The notes under the pieces are model-generated. The model saw only the letters and a list, made by a program, of their open reading frames with translations, was not told where the DNA came from and searched no databases. Source: Emmonsiellopsis sp. PD_33 (lineage: Eukaryota; Ascomycota; Eurotiomycetes; Onygenales; Ajellomycetaceae). Taken from it: a DNA stretch of 64,000 bases. Positions 55,147 through 64,000 of the stretch are shown in pieces. The position numbers and the translations under genes are program-made. The stretch spans positions 92,060 through 156,059 of the forward strand of contig JANTQF010000053.1 in the NCBI GenBank assembly GCA_032988165.1. Reading direction: 5' to 3'. The stretch's first letter is position 1; each line of letters opens with the position of its first letter.

Positions 55147-57779
55147 CTAACAAAAATAATCAGCCTGAACATTAACAAACGCCCCAGCGCCGCCATCCTC
55201 GCTAATCTCATCAACCAGCACCTCAGCCTGTTGGTAGAGTCTTTCCAGCGCCGTCGTGGACGATTTACCCAGCGAAACTATGTAAAAAAAAAGTCAGCCA
55301 TCAGATTAGTCCAAAATACTAAAAAAATTAAATATAAAACGTACCCAGAATCGCCTTATTCAACTCCTCCGCCACCGGCACCCTCCCGCTCGGCTCCAGC
55401 AGATGCCCATGCACGCTCGTCATCGGATAATCGTAGCAGATGAGCGAAAACACATCGTCTAGCGTCTTCTGATACTCGCGATTCTGATCGCCGGGGAAAT
55501 CCGCCTGCAGCTGTTGGCCGTATAGGATGGCCTCTTTCATGAGGTCGTGGTTGTCTAGGCCGTAGTCGGTTTCTGCCTCTGCTTCCTCGACGTCCATTCC
55601 GTCGCCCTCGCCGTCTTGCTGGCCTTCGTGTGCTGATACGCCTTCTTCCGAGTCGATGTCGTTCATCTGCTCGTCGTCTAGTTCCATGTCGTGCGTGAAG
55701 ACGTCATCGTGGATGGCTGATGATGACTCCGCAGCTGAAGCTGCGGCTGCGGCTGTTTTGGCACCATTGGTCATCTTGTTCCTTCGCTTGGATTCCTGCA
55801 AATCTGCGAATCGCCGCATCATCTCGATGAATTTCCGACAGCGGAGACGGAAATGTATCTGCGGATTATCCCGGAGGACATTGGCATAGGACGTATTCGT
55901 AAGTTTGAGCGCTTTGTCGATGTCACCATCTAGTATCGCGGCGCGAATTTCTGCCAAACAACGTTAGCTAAATCCACACCGCACCACAATTATATATAGG
56001 AAGAGACTTACTCTGCCGATTAGCCGCATCCCCATCCTCTCCCGTCAAATAATCCTTCAACGGCGTCTCCCTGCCACTCCCATCCCTAGCCCGCAACGCT
56101 CTGGACTCCTCCTGGACCTCCTCCGTAAACGCGCGAACCGTCTCCACATACCCGCCATGAGCCAAGAATTGAGCCACAAGCTCCTGGATGAATGCCGTCT
56201 CGTCGAGCGATGGGTGCAGATTAGAAATACTAGTTGTGCTGATATCGGCCTGAACGCCGAGTTTTTCCTTCTATAACATCATCAGCATGGGCATAGACAA
56301 ACCAAAAAAAAAAAAAAAAAGAGGTAACCATACCGCCATCATCCCATCAATATCATAAATAAAAGGAAACTGGCCAAAGTTGGCTCTAAGATGAGCACCA
56401 GGGTATTTCTTCACCCCAACAGAAGGATACAGCTTTACATTCCGCAATTCCCGGAACGCATTACCTAGAGAAAGAAAACATCACAGCGTCAGCAACGTCG
56501 CCTCCAGCACAACACAGAGGCACAAAACATACCAAGATGAATCCCATTCTTCGTAAAAAACGCACTGCCCGTCGCGAAATTAATGCCGCAGCCAATGGTA
56601 TCATTAACAGTAAACGTCGGCCCATAAGTCTTCCCCTGTCCCTGGCTATCACCAAAGAACGTCTTGCCATCATCGCCATGGTACGCCCAGGACTCATTGT
56701 CCCATCCAGGCAGCCGTTCCAGCGATGCCTTATTACTCCCAAACCCGACGCCAATCATCCTGTAAATTGAACACACCCATTAGCAAATCACACCCCTATA
56801 AACAAAAAGGGAAAATAAGAAATACCCACCCATCCTTCGGCTTCGCCAGTATCGTAATCTCATAATAATAAATCCCACACTGTGGCGGAATGGGATGATC
56901 CGCGCGTGCCGCCGCCGCATCGTGCTCGCCCTTATTAGCCGGTCCTAGATACCGCACCTCCAACCCATTATCTATCAAATCCAAGCCGGGGTACTTCTGG
57001 CTCCACCGCGAGGGCAGCGGCATGATCTCCTCCTCGTCCGCGGTGGGGGGCGGGTGCTCGATGATCTCGTGTGTCATGCCCCGATGCGACGGGGCCAGGC
57101 GGTGTAGGTTCGCATTGCTGGAGCTGGCGGAGAGGGAGGGGGCGGTGGAGGAGTGGTTTGAGGAGGAGTCCTTTTGAGCGGCAGCGGAGGACGAGGCTGC
57201 CGCAGCTGTTGCGGAGGAGGAGGATGGGGGGCCCCCGTTGGCAGCGGCGAGGGCTTTGGATCTATGGGATGCGGCGAGCTGGGAGATGTATCTGGAGTGT
57301 TTGAGGTAGGAAGGGGTGAAGAAGGGAGGCGGGGCGGGGATGGAGGAGGACGGCAGGCCGTGCAGGAAGCCCAGGGAGTCTGGGGAATTGGCGAACTGTC
57401 TCGAGTAGGCGGGCATGGAGGGGAGATGCGAGGGGGCTGCTCTCCTCCAGCCGGGCCCGCCTGAGGATGCTGCCCCTCCTGCTCCTGCTGGGCCTCCCAG
57501 GCCGACACCACCGTTTGTCTGCATGTCGTGATCCAGCCAGGAAGCGCGATACAGCCTGCTGTCGGGCTGGCGGTGCTGGGGCGGATAGGAGCTGCTGGGC
57601 GTGGGCGTCGAGTTGTTGGCGGTGCCGGGGGGGCCTGACCAGCCGGGCTGGGTGGAGTTTAGGGCGGAGGCGGCGGCAGCAGTGCCAGACACAACGGAGG
57701 CATAGGACGAGCGGCGAGGGATGGACGAGAACGAGGGAGCTCCAGCGCCAGGGCCGGGGGGCGGGGGAGCATTGTTCAT
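55147..57779 (-). CDS. vid30: Vid30/Gid1 (RanBPM) SPRY-LisH-CTLH-CRA protein
   Basis: Predicted scaffold subunit of the GID/CTLH ubiquitin ligase, which in yeast degrades gluconeogenic enzymes; RanBP9/10 are the animal counterparts. Six exons in transcription order: 57779-56830, 56759-56533, 56464-56334, 56270-56012, 55950-55345 and 55277-55147, giving 767 aa. Residues 1 to about 270 are disordered (Pro/Ser/Ala). SPRY spans about 290-430 (CGIYYYEITI, IGVGFG, GWDNESWAYHGDDG, FFTKNGIHLG). LisH is at about 455-485 (FIQELVAQFLAHGGYVETV). CTLH starts near 524 (IRAAILDGDIDKALKLT). An acidic insert lies at about 600-650, then CRA (LMKEAILYGQQLQ, LDDVFSLICYDYP). Order and length fit the family well. 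Confidence 0.93.
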
Positions 57780-58999
57780 GCTTCGAGGGAGATGGCGGTG
57801 GTGTGTAGATAGTGGAGGCGGTTGGTTATGAGCAGTAGGATGAGGCGGATGACAGCACCATAGACAGCGGGCAGCAGACCAGGGCAGACGAGGTAGATAG
57901 ACAGGATACAGGACGGTGTTTGGCGCGAGGTTGGGTGCTGGGGGAGGATGTTGTTTGTGTCTGGATATCTCTCCCGTCGTTAAATAAACAGGTGAGGTCT
58001 GTTCTTGTTCGCGGAGGAGAGAAGTGACGTTTGGCCGACTCAACCCAGCAGTAAATAGATAGATAAATATATAGATAAATAACCAACCCAACCCAGCTCA
58101 AGAGGCAGAGATACAAGCAGAACTCATGGCAGAGCTAAATAGTAAATTATCGCCAACTAAATACAGCGGAAATCCGGGGTCGGGTTCGAGATTTTAAATT
58201 AGAAATCCAGCAGGCTTGTTTGAATAACCCAAGAACCCGGCCATTTGAGGGGCTGGGTAACTACTATTTATTTAGATTCGACCAAGTTATTTAACTAGGT
58301 ATTTAGTTGGCTGTTTCTCTTCCATGGCCAGCCGGACAAGGGGCCTTGATCCAACGCGGGGAAATGGACAAGCCACATTCATAAGTAGTAGACCTGCGTG
58401 TGAGCAGTCTGTTGTTTATTTAAAGATGTTGCGTGATGCGTTTCTGCTGCTTGTTTTCGTCCTGATATCTATTAGACTACTAGATAAATATCTCCGTGTA
58501 TTCCCTACTGACCACGGAATGCAACTCGAGCATCATACGGCCGGTTTACGATCAGTCAAAGGAAAAGGCTTCATAGCACCAGCTAAATATTGTCTCGACT
58601 CTAGTATTTAGTACATAGATAACCACCATAAAACGCAAAAAAAATAAAAAGTTTAGAATATATGGAAAAAGATAAAACCCATGTCCTCCCAGAATCCTCC
58701 CATAATACTCCATATATCAGAGTATCTCTATTCCAGAGTCTTTCTGCCCCATAAACTACCATAGGGCAGGTATCCAGTAAATCCCATGTGTCGCTAAATC
58801 CGAAACGCCGTACCGATGCATTTCCGAAAACAATACCCAGTAAACCCCAAGCACGAAATAAAGGAGACAGTAAAAAGACAATATGTTACAGACGAAGGTA
58901 AAAAGAAGCAGTTCCAGCGAGGAATAAGTAGGGCCAACAGGACGGTGGAACCGTATTAACGCATCCCGTCGACTATAGATTTCGCAGCAAGGGGTCCAC
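57780..58999. other. vid30 upstream region and ies4 3' flank
   Basis: No gene is supported. 57780-58130 is the likely vid30 leader and promoter. ORFs at 58324 and 58756 have no family pattern. Confidence 0.5.
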
Positions 59000-59826
59000 T
59001 CAAGCAACAGCAACAGGCGCAGGCGAGCTGACCGCATTCGTCGGCAGGGGAGTCGTGTCGACCTCGCCGTTATGGCTCTTCTCGCTCTCGACGGCGCTCA
59101 TGCTGTTGTTGGCCTTGCTATCGACATCACCCGCAGGCGTGCCATTCTTCTCGTCGGACGGGGTCTCGACGACCTCTGGTTTGGGAGGGGCGCTCCAGGT
59201 GGGGACCTGCCAGATGACGCCGGTGAAGCTCTTCAGCTTGAAGGACTTGCGCTCCCACTTGCGACAGGGCTTGCCGGTGCGGTCGAGGGCGCGTAGACCA
59301 GCGTTGATGGCGCCTTGGTTGGCCTTGGGGCCGAGTTTGTGGGCGGCGGTGGTGCCCGAGCCGGCGGGACGGGCGTTGGGGTCGATGGATCCGTCTTCTC
59401 TGAGAGGGGGGTTAGCAGGTGTTTGATACGTAAAGAGGGTGGATATAGCAGGCAATGGCAAACTTACAATCTAGGCTTCTTCTTGGGGCCTGGCTTCCCC
59501 CTTGGCTTGGGCACAGCGTCCACGCCCTGGCCCAGTCCCCTTTTGCTCCCTGGCTTGGGGCCTGGCACGCCTCTGCGCTTCTGGGCGTCTGCAGCAGGAG
59601 CGGGTGTCGACGCAGCATCCGAGGCGTTGTCAGCAGAGGAGGGAGCCACGGGAGCAGCGGCGCCAGAGGAGGAGGATGGCGACGAGGCCTTGGACTTTTC
59701 TTCTGGGGGGGTCTCTGAGGCGGGGATGCCAGGGAAGCGGGCGAGGAGGGCGGAGGACAGTTTCAGGACGAGCGGCTTGGAGGGTTTGGCGGGTCTGGCG
59801 GGTTTGGAGGAGACGGACGACGGCAT
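59000..59826 (-). CDS. ies4: INO80 complex subunit Ies4-like
   Basis: Predicted nuclear subunit of the INO80 chromatin remodeler (fungal INO80_Ies4 family). Two exons in transcription order: 59826-59468 and 59399-59000, giving 252 aa. The N-terminus holds LVLKLSSALLARFPG, a Ser/Ala/Pro linker, then the basic run RRGVPGPKPGSKRGLGQG and KPRGKPGPKKKPRL, which straddles the intron. The conserved core follows: HKLGPKANQGAINAGLRAL and RKWERKSFKLKSFTGVIW. The C-terminal 75 residues are acidic and disordered. The Lys/Gly/Pro basic blocks are AT-hook-like and suit DNA or nucleosome contact (inference). Confidence 0.85.
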
Positions 59827-60323
59827 GGTGGGAGATGTGTCAGTCGTCGTCAGGCAGCGGCGGTGTCGTCGAGATGCGGATATTGCGGTGGAGGTGAGGT
59901 GGATGGGAGGTGAGGTGGTGGTGAGAGGATGCAGGATGCGCGAGAAAGTAGCCCGCAGCTGGGGCTGGCTGGGCGCTTCACTGCTTCATTGTCGGTCGGA
60001 GTCTGTGGGAGCCAGAGCGAAACCGAAACGCGGAACTGGGAAGGCTAAACCTGGACGTTTCTTTCGCGGAGGATGCGATGTTGGCGATGGCCGCGTACCG
60101 CGCGTGACACAATACACAGCGCAGAATACCGCGGCCTGGGCGCCGGCTTACCGTACCGTACGCGTGGCTGTATTTAACACAGCTGCCGCCGAGATATTTC
60201 CTCGTTCTGCCCAATACGCCAATACGGTACGTTAGATACCATTAATACAGGAATCTATGAGACACGAAATAGACATTCACCCTCTCCTCTATACTCTATC
60301 TAGTAGAACAATGCATAAAATCA
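59827..60323. other. ies4 promoter and 3' flank of the J-protein gene
   Basis: About 500 bp without a gene. GC-rich near ies4, with repeated CCGTACCGTACGCG at about 60151-60165. Confidence 0.5.
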
Positions 60324-61576
60324 TCACCCAACTACTACCCCCCGCCGCCGCTCCATCGCCCGCTCCACCGCCTCCTTCACCTCCTTGCTATCCCGCACAC
60401 TCCCCAGCACCAACCCCTCCCTCATCCCCCGCCGCAGCTTCGCCACGCTCTCCTTATCCCCCTTGAACGGCGCAAGCCCCAGCTGCAACAGCCGCGTCAC
60501 CTCCGCATCGTTCGCCCGCGCCAGATGCGTCAGCTGCACCAGTTGCGCCTGTGTCTGCGGTTTCAGCCCGCCATTAGCGGTCGCCGGGGTCTTCGAGGCC
60601 GATGACGAGTCGTCTGGCGGCGTGAGTTGGGAGATGAAGATGTTCAGCGTCAGCGAGGCGCTGCGGGCGAGCGACAGCGTTTGGAAGGGGAGGAGGTAGA
60701 AGGAGTCGAGCTTTAGCAGCGAGCATAGCCAGCCAGGCAGGTGCGCGGATGGCATGAAGATCCCGTTTGGGTGCGTGAGCAGGGAGAGTTCGAGGGTTAG
60801 TAGCGCGAAGAAGGTGTAGAAGCGCCACTATATTTTTTTAGAAAAAATTAGCATCATTCATACATATCTAGTAAGTGCAAGGAGGTCAAGCGTCAGTCAT
60901 GTAAAGGGGCCAATGGGAAGAACATACATATCGTCCCCACCCCGAAAACCAAAACAAATTCATCAGCGTCATCATTATAAACCCCCCCGCATACTGCGGC
61001 AGCAACGCATACAGCCCCGCATACAAGAAGTCGCGCATCGTCTTCGACTTGGCCCCCTCCACCACCTCCTGCCCGAACCGATGGTACGCAAACTTCTTCA
61101 CCGGATCCAGCAGCGTGTCCTGCGCCAGCCGGATGTATCTAAACATCGCATCCGGCGACACCCCATCCCGCAAAGGCTGCTGCTGCTGCTTATCTGGATG
61201 GTGGAGGGTGGCCAGACGGCGGAAACCGGATTTTATCGCTCGGTCGTCGGCCGTGGGCAGCACGCCGAGCGCTTGGTAGAAGTCCCCGTCTATCCGGAGC
61301 TTGTGGTAGGTTTCGTAGAAGGAGTAGAGGAGGTAGCTGGTTACGACGAAGATGTAGATGCGCCGGTAGTGTCGGGCATAGCGCGGGCTTTGGGGGGCGG
61401 GGTGTGGTTCGCCCGCGCGGATGGTGATGCGGTAGTAGAGGGATTGGAGGAAGGAGGTCGCGTACTGTGCCGTTGTTAGTTAGAGTCGAAGGGGAAAATG
61501 GAGAGGGGAGACTCACTCTTGGGAGAAATGCCCAGCCCGCAAAGGAGAGGACCTGGGAGGCTACTCCGCTCGACAT
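60324..61576 (-). CDS. Membrane-anchored J-domain (DnaJ) protein
   Basis: Predicted Hsp40-type co-chaperone of an organelle membrane, most likely the ER. Three exons in transcription order: 61576-61517, 61464-60928 and 60827-60324, giving 366 aa. The N-terminus (MSSGVASQVLSFAGWAFLPR) and IYIFVVTSYLLYSFY are hydrophobic. The J domain follows at about residues 77-145 with DFYQALGVLPTADDRAIKSG and the essential HPD motif in LATLHHPDK. More hydrophobic segments come after it (YALLPQYAGGFIMMTLMNLFWF; FYTFFALLTLELSLL), so the protein is polytopic. The C-terminal half is soluble and charged. I cannot name the orthologue. It is divergent from rpa43. Confidence 0.85.
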
Positions 61577-61971
61577 ATTCGCCGTCGGGGGGGTATGCGG
61601 AGGTAGATGTTGACAGCTGTCAGGGAATACGCCGGACAAAGGCGGGGGCTCAGATACCGCAGAACAGAGGGTGATTTCGACAAACCGCGTGCATATCTCT
61701 ACAACATCCCAAAAACAAAATACCAAAAACACAGACAAATCACAGTCTGAAAAGATACAAATCTCACGATCCTCTGTCGATGTTGTTGTACAAAGGGCGG
61801 CTAACCGCGTCTATCGCGGAGTCTTGGCGCCAAGGCGACTAAATCTCCACCCAACCACAGCCGCCCAGCGTCGAAAAAAAAATATCTCGACGACAGAGAA
61901 ACATTTGGTCGACCAGCGACAACATCCCCAATTCCACAGCCACGACGCCTGGCTGGCCGCCTCTGTTCACC
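61577..61971. promoter_or_regulatory. Shared promoter of the J-protein and rpa43 genes
   Basis: 395 bp separate the start codons. The perfect 12-bp palindrome CTTGGCGCCAAG lies at about 61826-61837. No other element is clear. Confidence 0.4.
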
Positions 61972-63360
61972 ATGTCCGCGGACGCCATGGATATCGATCC
62001 CGTCTCCCAATCGCCCGAGAGGAAACGCAAAAACAAAGAGAAGGACCACCACTCGTCCAAGAAGCGCAAACACCTCGAATCCTCCTCCGCCCCGGCCGAA
62101 ACCTCGTCAAAGGGGAAAAAGAAGGAAAAGAGCAAGAAGCACAAGCACCCCGAAGCTCCCGAACCCGCCTCAACCCTCCTAGATACCCCCAATGCGCGCT
62201 CGAAAACGAAACAGCATAAAAAACCCCACGCCCATGACAGCGACAATGAGACCCCCTCCACCTCGCGAAAGCCCCTTACCAAATTCTCCTCCACCACCAC
62301 CCAATCCTCCCAAACCTCCTCCCCCTTCCACCTAATAACCTCAACCCTCTACGTCCCCCTCTCCCCCATCTCCATCTCCCCCACCCAAGCCCTCCCCTCC
62401 CTCCTAGCCGAGCACCTCTCCCCCTTACTCCTAACCTACTACCCCCCCTTCCACGGCATCGTGCTCGCCTACTCCAACGCCTCCATCTCCTCCACCCCAC
62501 CGCGGGGCTCGCAAACCCACCCAGACCGGCCAAACACCAACCCGCAACCCTTGACCCTCGCCATCAGCGCGGGCGAATACGGCGTGCTATACGTCTACCT
62601 AACAGCGACCTTTCTGATCTTCCGCCCCGAGCGCGGCCAGCAGCTGGAGGGCTGGATAAACGTGCAGTCGGACGGGTTCCTCGGCGCCGTCGTGCATAAT
62701 TTATTCTCCGTGGGTATTGAGCGGAAGCGGTTACCGGCTGATTGGCGATGGGTGGCGCCGGGGGAGGAAGAAGAAGAAGAAGCAGATAGCAACAATGCCA
62801 ATCCCAAGGCCAAAACGACAACAACCGATGACGAAGACGAAGATGAAGACGATGAAGACGGCGACAGCCCCATCGACCCAGACCAAGAGCACTTCCAACC
62901 GCTCCCCGCCTCGGCGTCCGCCGCGCTCGATCTCGGCCTCGGCCTGAGCAATCACCATAGTAATAACAATAACAAGGCCGCTGACCCCTTTGCGGATACT
63001 GCGGATGCGGCGACGGGGTATTTCCAGACCGGCTCCGGGAAGAAGGTGCGTGGCACGATTCGGTTCCGTGTTAGGGATGTGGATGTGATTCCGGGCGCGG
63101 AGGCGGATAAGGGGTTTTTGAGCATTGAGGGGACCATGTTGAGTGCCGAGGAGGAGGCGAGGGTTGTTGCGGAGGAGAGGAGGAGGGCCGGGTATGGGCA
63201 GGAGCAGGTGGCGGTGATGTCGGGGGCTGTGGGGGGTGCGGGTGCCGGTGCGGAGGCGGAGGCGGAGGAGGTAGTGGAGGTGGAGGTGGAGGCGGAGGCG
63301 CCAGCGCCTGTGAAGAAGAGTAAGGAGAAGAAGAAGAAGACGAAGAAGGGGACTTCGTGA
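61972..63360 (+). CDS. rpa43: RNA polymerase I subunit Rpa43
   Basis: Predicted Rpa43, the stalk subunit of RNA polymerase I that with Rpa14 contacts Rrn3 for rDNA transcription in the nucleolus. Single exon, 462 aa. Residues 1-115 are basic and disordered (SPERKRKNKEKDHHSSKKRK, a likely nucleolar signal). The Rpb7-N-like domain starts at about 117 (FHLITSTLYVPLSPISISP) and contains YYPPFHGIVLAYSN. The OB-fold part follows with GWINVQSDGFLGAVVHNLFSVGIERKRLP, interrupted by an acidic insert, and ends with GTIRFRVRDVDV. The C-terminal 75 residues are an Ala/Glu/Val low-complexity stretch ending in Lys runs. The start has the good context CACCATGTCC. Confidence 0.9.
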   Translation: MSADAMDIDPVSQSPERKRKNKEKDHHSSKKRKHLESSSAPAETSSKGKKKEKSKKHKHPEAPEPASTLLDTPNARSKTKQHKKPHAHDSDNETPSTSRKPLTKFSSTTTQSSQTSSPFHLITSTLYVPLSPISISPTQALPSLLAEHLSPLLLTYYPPFHGIVLAYSNASISSTPPRGSQTHPDRPNTNPQPLTLAISAGEYGVLYVYLTATFLIFRPERGQQLEGWINVQSDGFLGAVVHNLFSVGIERKRLPADWRWVAPGEEEEEEADSNNANPKAKTTTTDDEDEDEDDEDGDSPIDPDQEHFQPLPASASAALDLGLGLSNHHSNNNNKAADPFADTADAATGYFQTGSGKKVRGTIRFRVRDVDVIPGAEADKGFLSIEGTMLSAEEEARVVAEERRRAGYGQEQVAVMSGAVGGAGAGAEAEAEEVVEVEVEAEAPAPVKKSKEKKKKTKKGTS

Positions 63361-64000
63361 TTGGATGTTGGGTGTTAGATATCGTTCGTCTACACTTATG
63401 GGCCTCTACACGCCCTCTTGCTTTTGATCTACGGATGAAAGAGGTGGGAATTGGTAGTCCCGGTCCCCCGATCTCACATATTCATCACTATTTGAAATAT
63501 GTCTCGACTTTGCTGGTTTGGTTTGTTTGGACAAGTACTTTTAGCATTTTTCATTGTCTGTTTTTTTGTTTTTTTTTTACATATAGTTTTTTTATATTTT
63601 TTTGTCCTGCTTGCCTTAGTCTGCCAGGGCGTTTCAAGAGAGACATGGTGATTAGAATCAAAAAAATAAACATTTCATTTTTTGGCATATTTTTCATGAT
63701 TTACGCATTATTATTCTGTTTCTCCAGACGTTTTCATTATTTAGGCGCAGTTCGCTTGGTTGTTATTCAGGCATATGGTCATTAAAAAAGGTCATTAAAA
63801 AAAGGGGGGTGCCGTTGGAAAAGGGGCTGGAAAGGGGTTTTTATTCCCATCCCATCCCATCCTTCCTTCATCCTATTGATATTGGCCGCTTATTAAAATA
63901 TCGGACCCCCCCCCCCCGCGCCTGGCGGCGCCCACGGAGGAAGGGAAAAGAGAGATAGCTGTCAAAGCGAGACAGATTTATTATACCCCAGGTTTTTTCT
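63361..64000. other. rpa43 3' flank, no gene
   Basis: T-rich 3' sequence. A run of 13 C sits at 63906-63918. A 142-codon ORF from 63357 is T-rich and hydrophobic by composition and is not called. Confidence 0.55.

Noticed and set aside
58324..58611. 95-codon ORF between vid30 and ies4
   Set aside because: No family pattern, not linked to plausible exons.
63357..63785. 142-codon ORF after rpa43
   Set aside because: Hydrophobic only because the DNA is T-rich; it begins inside the rpa43 stop region and matches nothing.

Overview
The window looks like a chromosome segment of a filamentous ascomycete, most likely Eurotiomycetes (Aspergillus/Penicillium-like). Genes are intron-rich with short GT-AG introns, neighbours include a SomA-type LUFS regulator, fungal HeLo-domain proteins and the INO80 subunit Ies4, and the DNA splits into two very different compartments. 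Gene models were built by eye from splice consensus, frame and family knowledge; in every multi-exon model given as a CDS the exon lengths sum to a multiple of three.

Layout. 1-8690 is AT-rich, apparently CpG-free and has no intact gene: a decayed Plavaka-like transposase, other decayed ORFs, small foldback (MITE-like) elements and a minisatellite. 9084-40500 is gene-bearing: U5-40K (SNRNP40), BET3, somA, a protein with two dsRBM-like segments, a conserved unknown, a 1451-aa kinase-ankyrin protein, a HeLo-pseudokinase protein, an NAD-dependent epimerase, a possible secreted and a possible membrane protein, a VOC-fold protein, a frameshifted relic and an MFS transporter. 40547-54971 is a second apparently CpG-free block with a decayed piggyBac transposase and an 11.05-kb Ty3 chromovirus that has both LTRs, a target-site duplication, PBS, PPT and an unexplained third ORF of about 950 codons. 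55147-63360 is housekeeping again: Vid30/Gid1 (RanBPM), Ies4, a membrane J-protein and RNA polymerase I subunit Rpa43.

The most interesting locus is 24770-31547. A protein kinase followed by ankyrin repeats and ending in a CaaX box (CAVM) is transcribed divergently from a HeLo-domain plus degenerate-kinase protein. They share a 440-bp promoter holding a 27-bp palindrome with two inverted AGGGG (STRE-like) elements. The architectures parallel the animal RIPK (kinase, ankyrin in RIPK4/ANKK1) and MLKL (helical bundle plus pseudokinase) necroptosis pair, so the locus is a candidate two-gene fungal regulated-cell-death module. This is inference from architecture and linkage.

Both AT-rich blocks show C-to-T decay (RIP-like plus CpG loss): premature stops are TAA/TAG/TGA in otherwise continuous frames, and the two LTRs differ only by transitions, including four sites where TG in one copy faces CA in the other.
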